A stretch of DNA of 64,000 bases from Bacillus sp. FJAT-42376 (GTDB taxonomy: Bacteria > Bacillota > Bacilli > Bacillales > Bacillaceae): contig NZ_CP033906.1 in assembly GCF_003816055.1 (NCBI RefSeq), forward strand, positions 1,798,001 to 1,862,000, in the 5' to 3' direction. Within the stretch, counting starts at the first letter, position 1; each line of letters begins with the position of its first letter. A program made the position numbers and the translations under genes. The notes beneath the pieces are model-generated. The model was given only the letters and a program-made list of their open reading frames with translations. It was not told the DNA's origin and searched no databases. This document shows, piece after piece, positions 62,679-64,000 of this stretch.

Positions 62679-64000
62679 ATGAGAATGCTCGAACGCTTGA
62701 GAAGACAGAAGCTTTCTCCGGCTAAAATTATTGTTGGTTATTATTTTATCGCAGTGACTGTTTCCATTTTGCTGCTAAGCCTTCCTTTTTCCAGACAGTC
62801 TGATGCAGAATGGACCTTTATTGATGCACTGTTTACTTCTGTCAGTGCGGTGAGCGTAACAGGGTTATCGACGATTTCCATTAAGGATACCTTTACTGTT
62901 CCCGGTTATTTTATTCTCTCTTTTATCCTCCAGTTTGGCGGAATAGGCATCATGACTCTCAGTACGTTCATCTGGCTGGTGCTTAGACGGCGCATCGGCC
63001 TTAAGGAAAGAAGACTGATCATGACCGATCAAAACCAATCAAGCTTGTCAGGGCTTGTGAGTCTTTTGAAGCAAATTCTTATCCTGATCTTAGCGATTGA
63101 AATTGTTGGAGGCATTATTCTTGGTACATACATGCTAAAATATTTTCCGGATTGGAAAGAGGCTTATCTTCATGGATTTTTTGCCTCTGTGAGCGCCACA
63201 ACAAATGCGGGTTTTGATATAACCGGCGAATCCCTTATTCCGTTTGCAAAGGATTATTTCATTCAATTCATCAACATTTTGCTTTTAACACTTGGCGCGA
63301 TTGGCTTTCCGGTTCTCATAGAAGTAAAAGCTTATTTGTTCCATGAAAAAAAGCACCGGTTTACGCTTTTCTCTAAAGTAACATCCATCACGTTTTTAGG
63401 CTTGCTTGCCTTCGGTACGATTGGAATCCTGCTTCTGGATTCCCAGCATTTTTTTAAGGGGAAACCGTGGCATGAGTCGTTATTCTATGCCCTGTTCCAG
63501 TCTTCGACCACGAGAAGCGGAGGGCTTGCGACTATGGACGTGGCACAATTCAGTGATGCCACTCTATTGTTTATGTGTCTGCTCATGGTCATTGGTGCTT
63601 CGCCAAGCTCTGTAGGCGGAGGTATTCGGACAACCACTTTTGCCCTGAATCTGCTGTTTATTTATCATTTTGCCCGCGGCAGAAAGTCCGTTAAGCTGTT
63701 TAAAAGAGAGGTCCATCATGATGATATTACAAAATCGCTCGTTGTCACGATTGTAGCGGCGCTTCTTTGTTTTGTTTCAACAGTCATTCTTGCGGCAATC
63801 GAACCGTTCAGTCTGCTGGAAATCCTATTTGAGGTTTCCTCTGCTTTTGGAACGACTGGATTGTCTCTCGGGATCACAGCGGATTTGAGTACGCCTGGAA
63901 AGGTCATTATTATTCTGCTTATGTTCATTGGAAGAATTGGAATCGTCACGTTCCTGCTTATGATGGGGAAAAAAGAAATCGAGGCCAATTACAAATATCC
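62679..64000 (+). CDS. ktrD: Potassium uptake protein KtrD (partial, cut by window end)
   Basis: The first 440 codons of a TrkH/KtrB-type potassium channel subunit are present; the B. subtilis protein is about 449 residues, so only a few are missing. The pore segments SVTGLST, TTNAGFD, RSGGLAT and TTGLSLG are visible in the four membrane-pore-membrane repeats. ATG follows GAGGAGGAAGG. Works with a cytoplasmic RCK subunit (KtrC) encoded elsewhere. Position after htpX matches B. subtilis ykrM. Confidence 0.92.
   Translation, partial: MRMLERLRRQKLSPAKIIVGYYFIAVTVSILLLSLPFSRQSDAEWTFIDALFTSVSAVSVTGLSTISIKDTFTVPGYFILSFILQFGGIGIMTLSTFIWLVLRRRIGLKERRLIMTDQNQSSLSGLVSLLKQILILILAIEIVGGIILGTYMLKYFPDWKEAYLHGFFASVSATTNAGFDITGESLIPFAKDYFIQFINILLLTLGAIGFPVLIEVKAYLFHEKKHRFTLFSKVTSITFLGLLAFGTIGILLLDSQHFFKGKPWHESLFYALFQSSTTRSGGLATMDVAQFSDATLLFMCLLMVIGASPSSVGGGIRTTTFALNLLFIYHFARGRKSVKLFKREVHHDDITKSLVVTIVAALLCFVSTVILAAIEPFSLLEILFEVSSAFGTTGLSLGITADLSTPGKVIIILLMFIGRIGIVTFLLMMGKKEIEANYKY

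Overview
The window is chromosomal DNA of a spore-forming, motile Bacillaceae, near Bacillus subtilis in gene content but not B. subtilis itself. The evidence is a Spo0E-type phosphatase, an alpha/beta-type SASP, SigI/RsgI, TnrA, three chemotaxis receptors (one behind a SigD-like promoter), B. subtilis-type M-box, TPP and yybP-ykoY riboswitches, and strong GGAGG ribosome sites with many TTG/GTG starts. I see no rRNA, tRNA, CRISPR array, prophage or intact insertion sequence.

Left part (1-31 kb): a glutamine ABC operon (glnQ-glnH-two permeases) with a candidate TnrA box; a CYP109-like P450; a YhgE/Pip membrane protein; a large intergenic tandem array (A); a membrane-anchored AraC regulator followed by an LplB-LplC-LplA-type carbohydrate ABC operon with a near-perfect cre box and a YesL-like gene; a secreted M14 carboxypeptidase; a second, related array (B); the intracellular protease IspA; a chemotaxis receptor; an RsgA-type GTPase; a third array (C) and a stack of about 124-bp dispersed-repeat units; a TPP riboswitch with thiM-thiD-thiE; and small membrane or unknown genes, a nuclease lipoprotein and a TspO-like protein.

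Right part (31-64 kb): aldA, a secreted CAP/SCP protein, a Bax-inhibitor-1 protein behind an ECF-sigma-like promoter and a MOSC protein. Then comes a block that follows, from memory, the B. subtilis ykoK-to-ktrD region: M-box-mgtE, tnrA, a MarR regulator, ykoW-like (PAS/GGDEF/EAL), ligD, ku, ykoY behind a Mn riboswitch, sigI-rsgI, sspD-like, ykrK, htpX and ktrD (cut by the window end). Extra genes interrupt the block: a Spo0E-like gene, two receptors, a HAD phosphatase between ligD and ku, an SDR-aldehyde dehydrogenase pair, uppP and an FAD oxidoreductase.

The most unusual feature is the set of three intergenic arrays built on an exact 21-bp pitch. Arrays A and B share a higher-order unit of four 21-bp monomers plus one 18-bp monomer (102 bp). 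Array C keeps the 21-bp pitch with a different core word. Long open frames through these arrays look mostly like by-products of the repeat, although array A keeps one frame open over its whole length. Regulatory logic readable from sequence includes nitrogen control (TnrA boxes before glnQ and tnrA), carbon control (cre), metal control (M-box, Mn riboswitch), thiamine control, and a palindromic candidate operator at the htpX transcription start.
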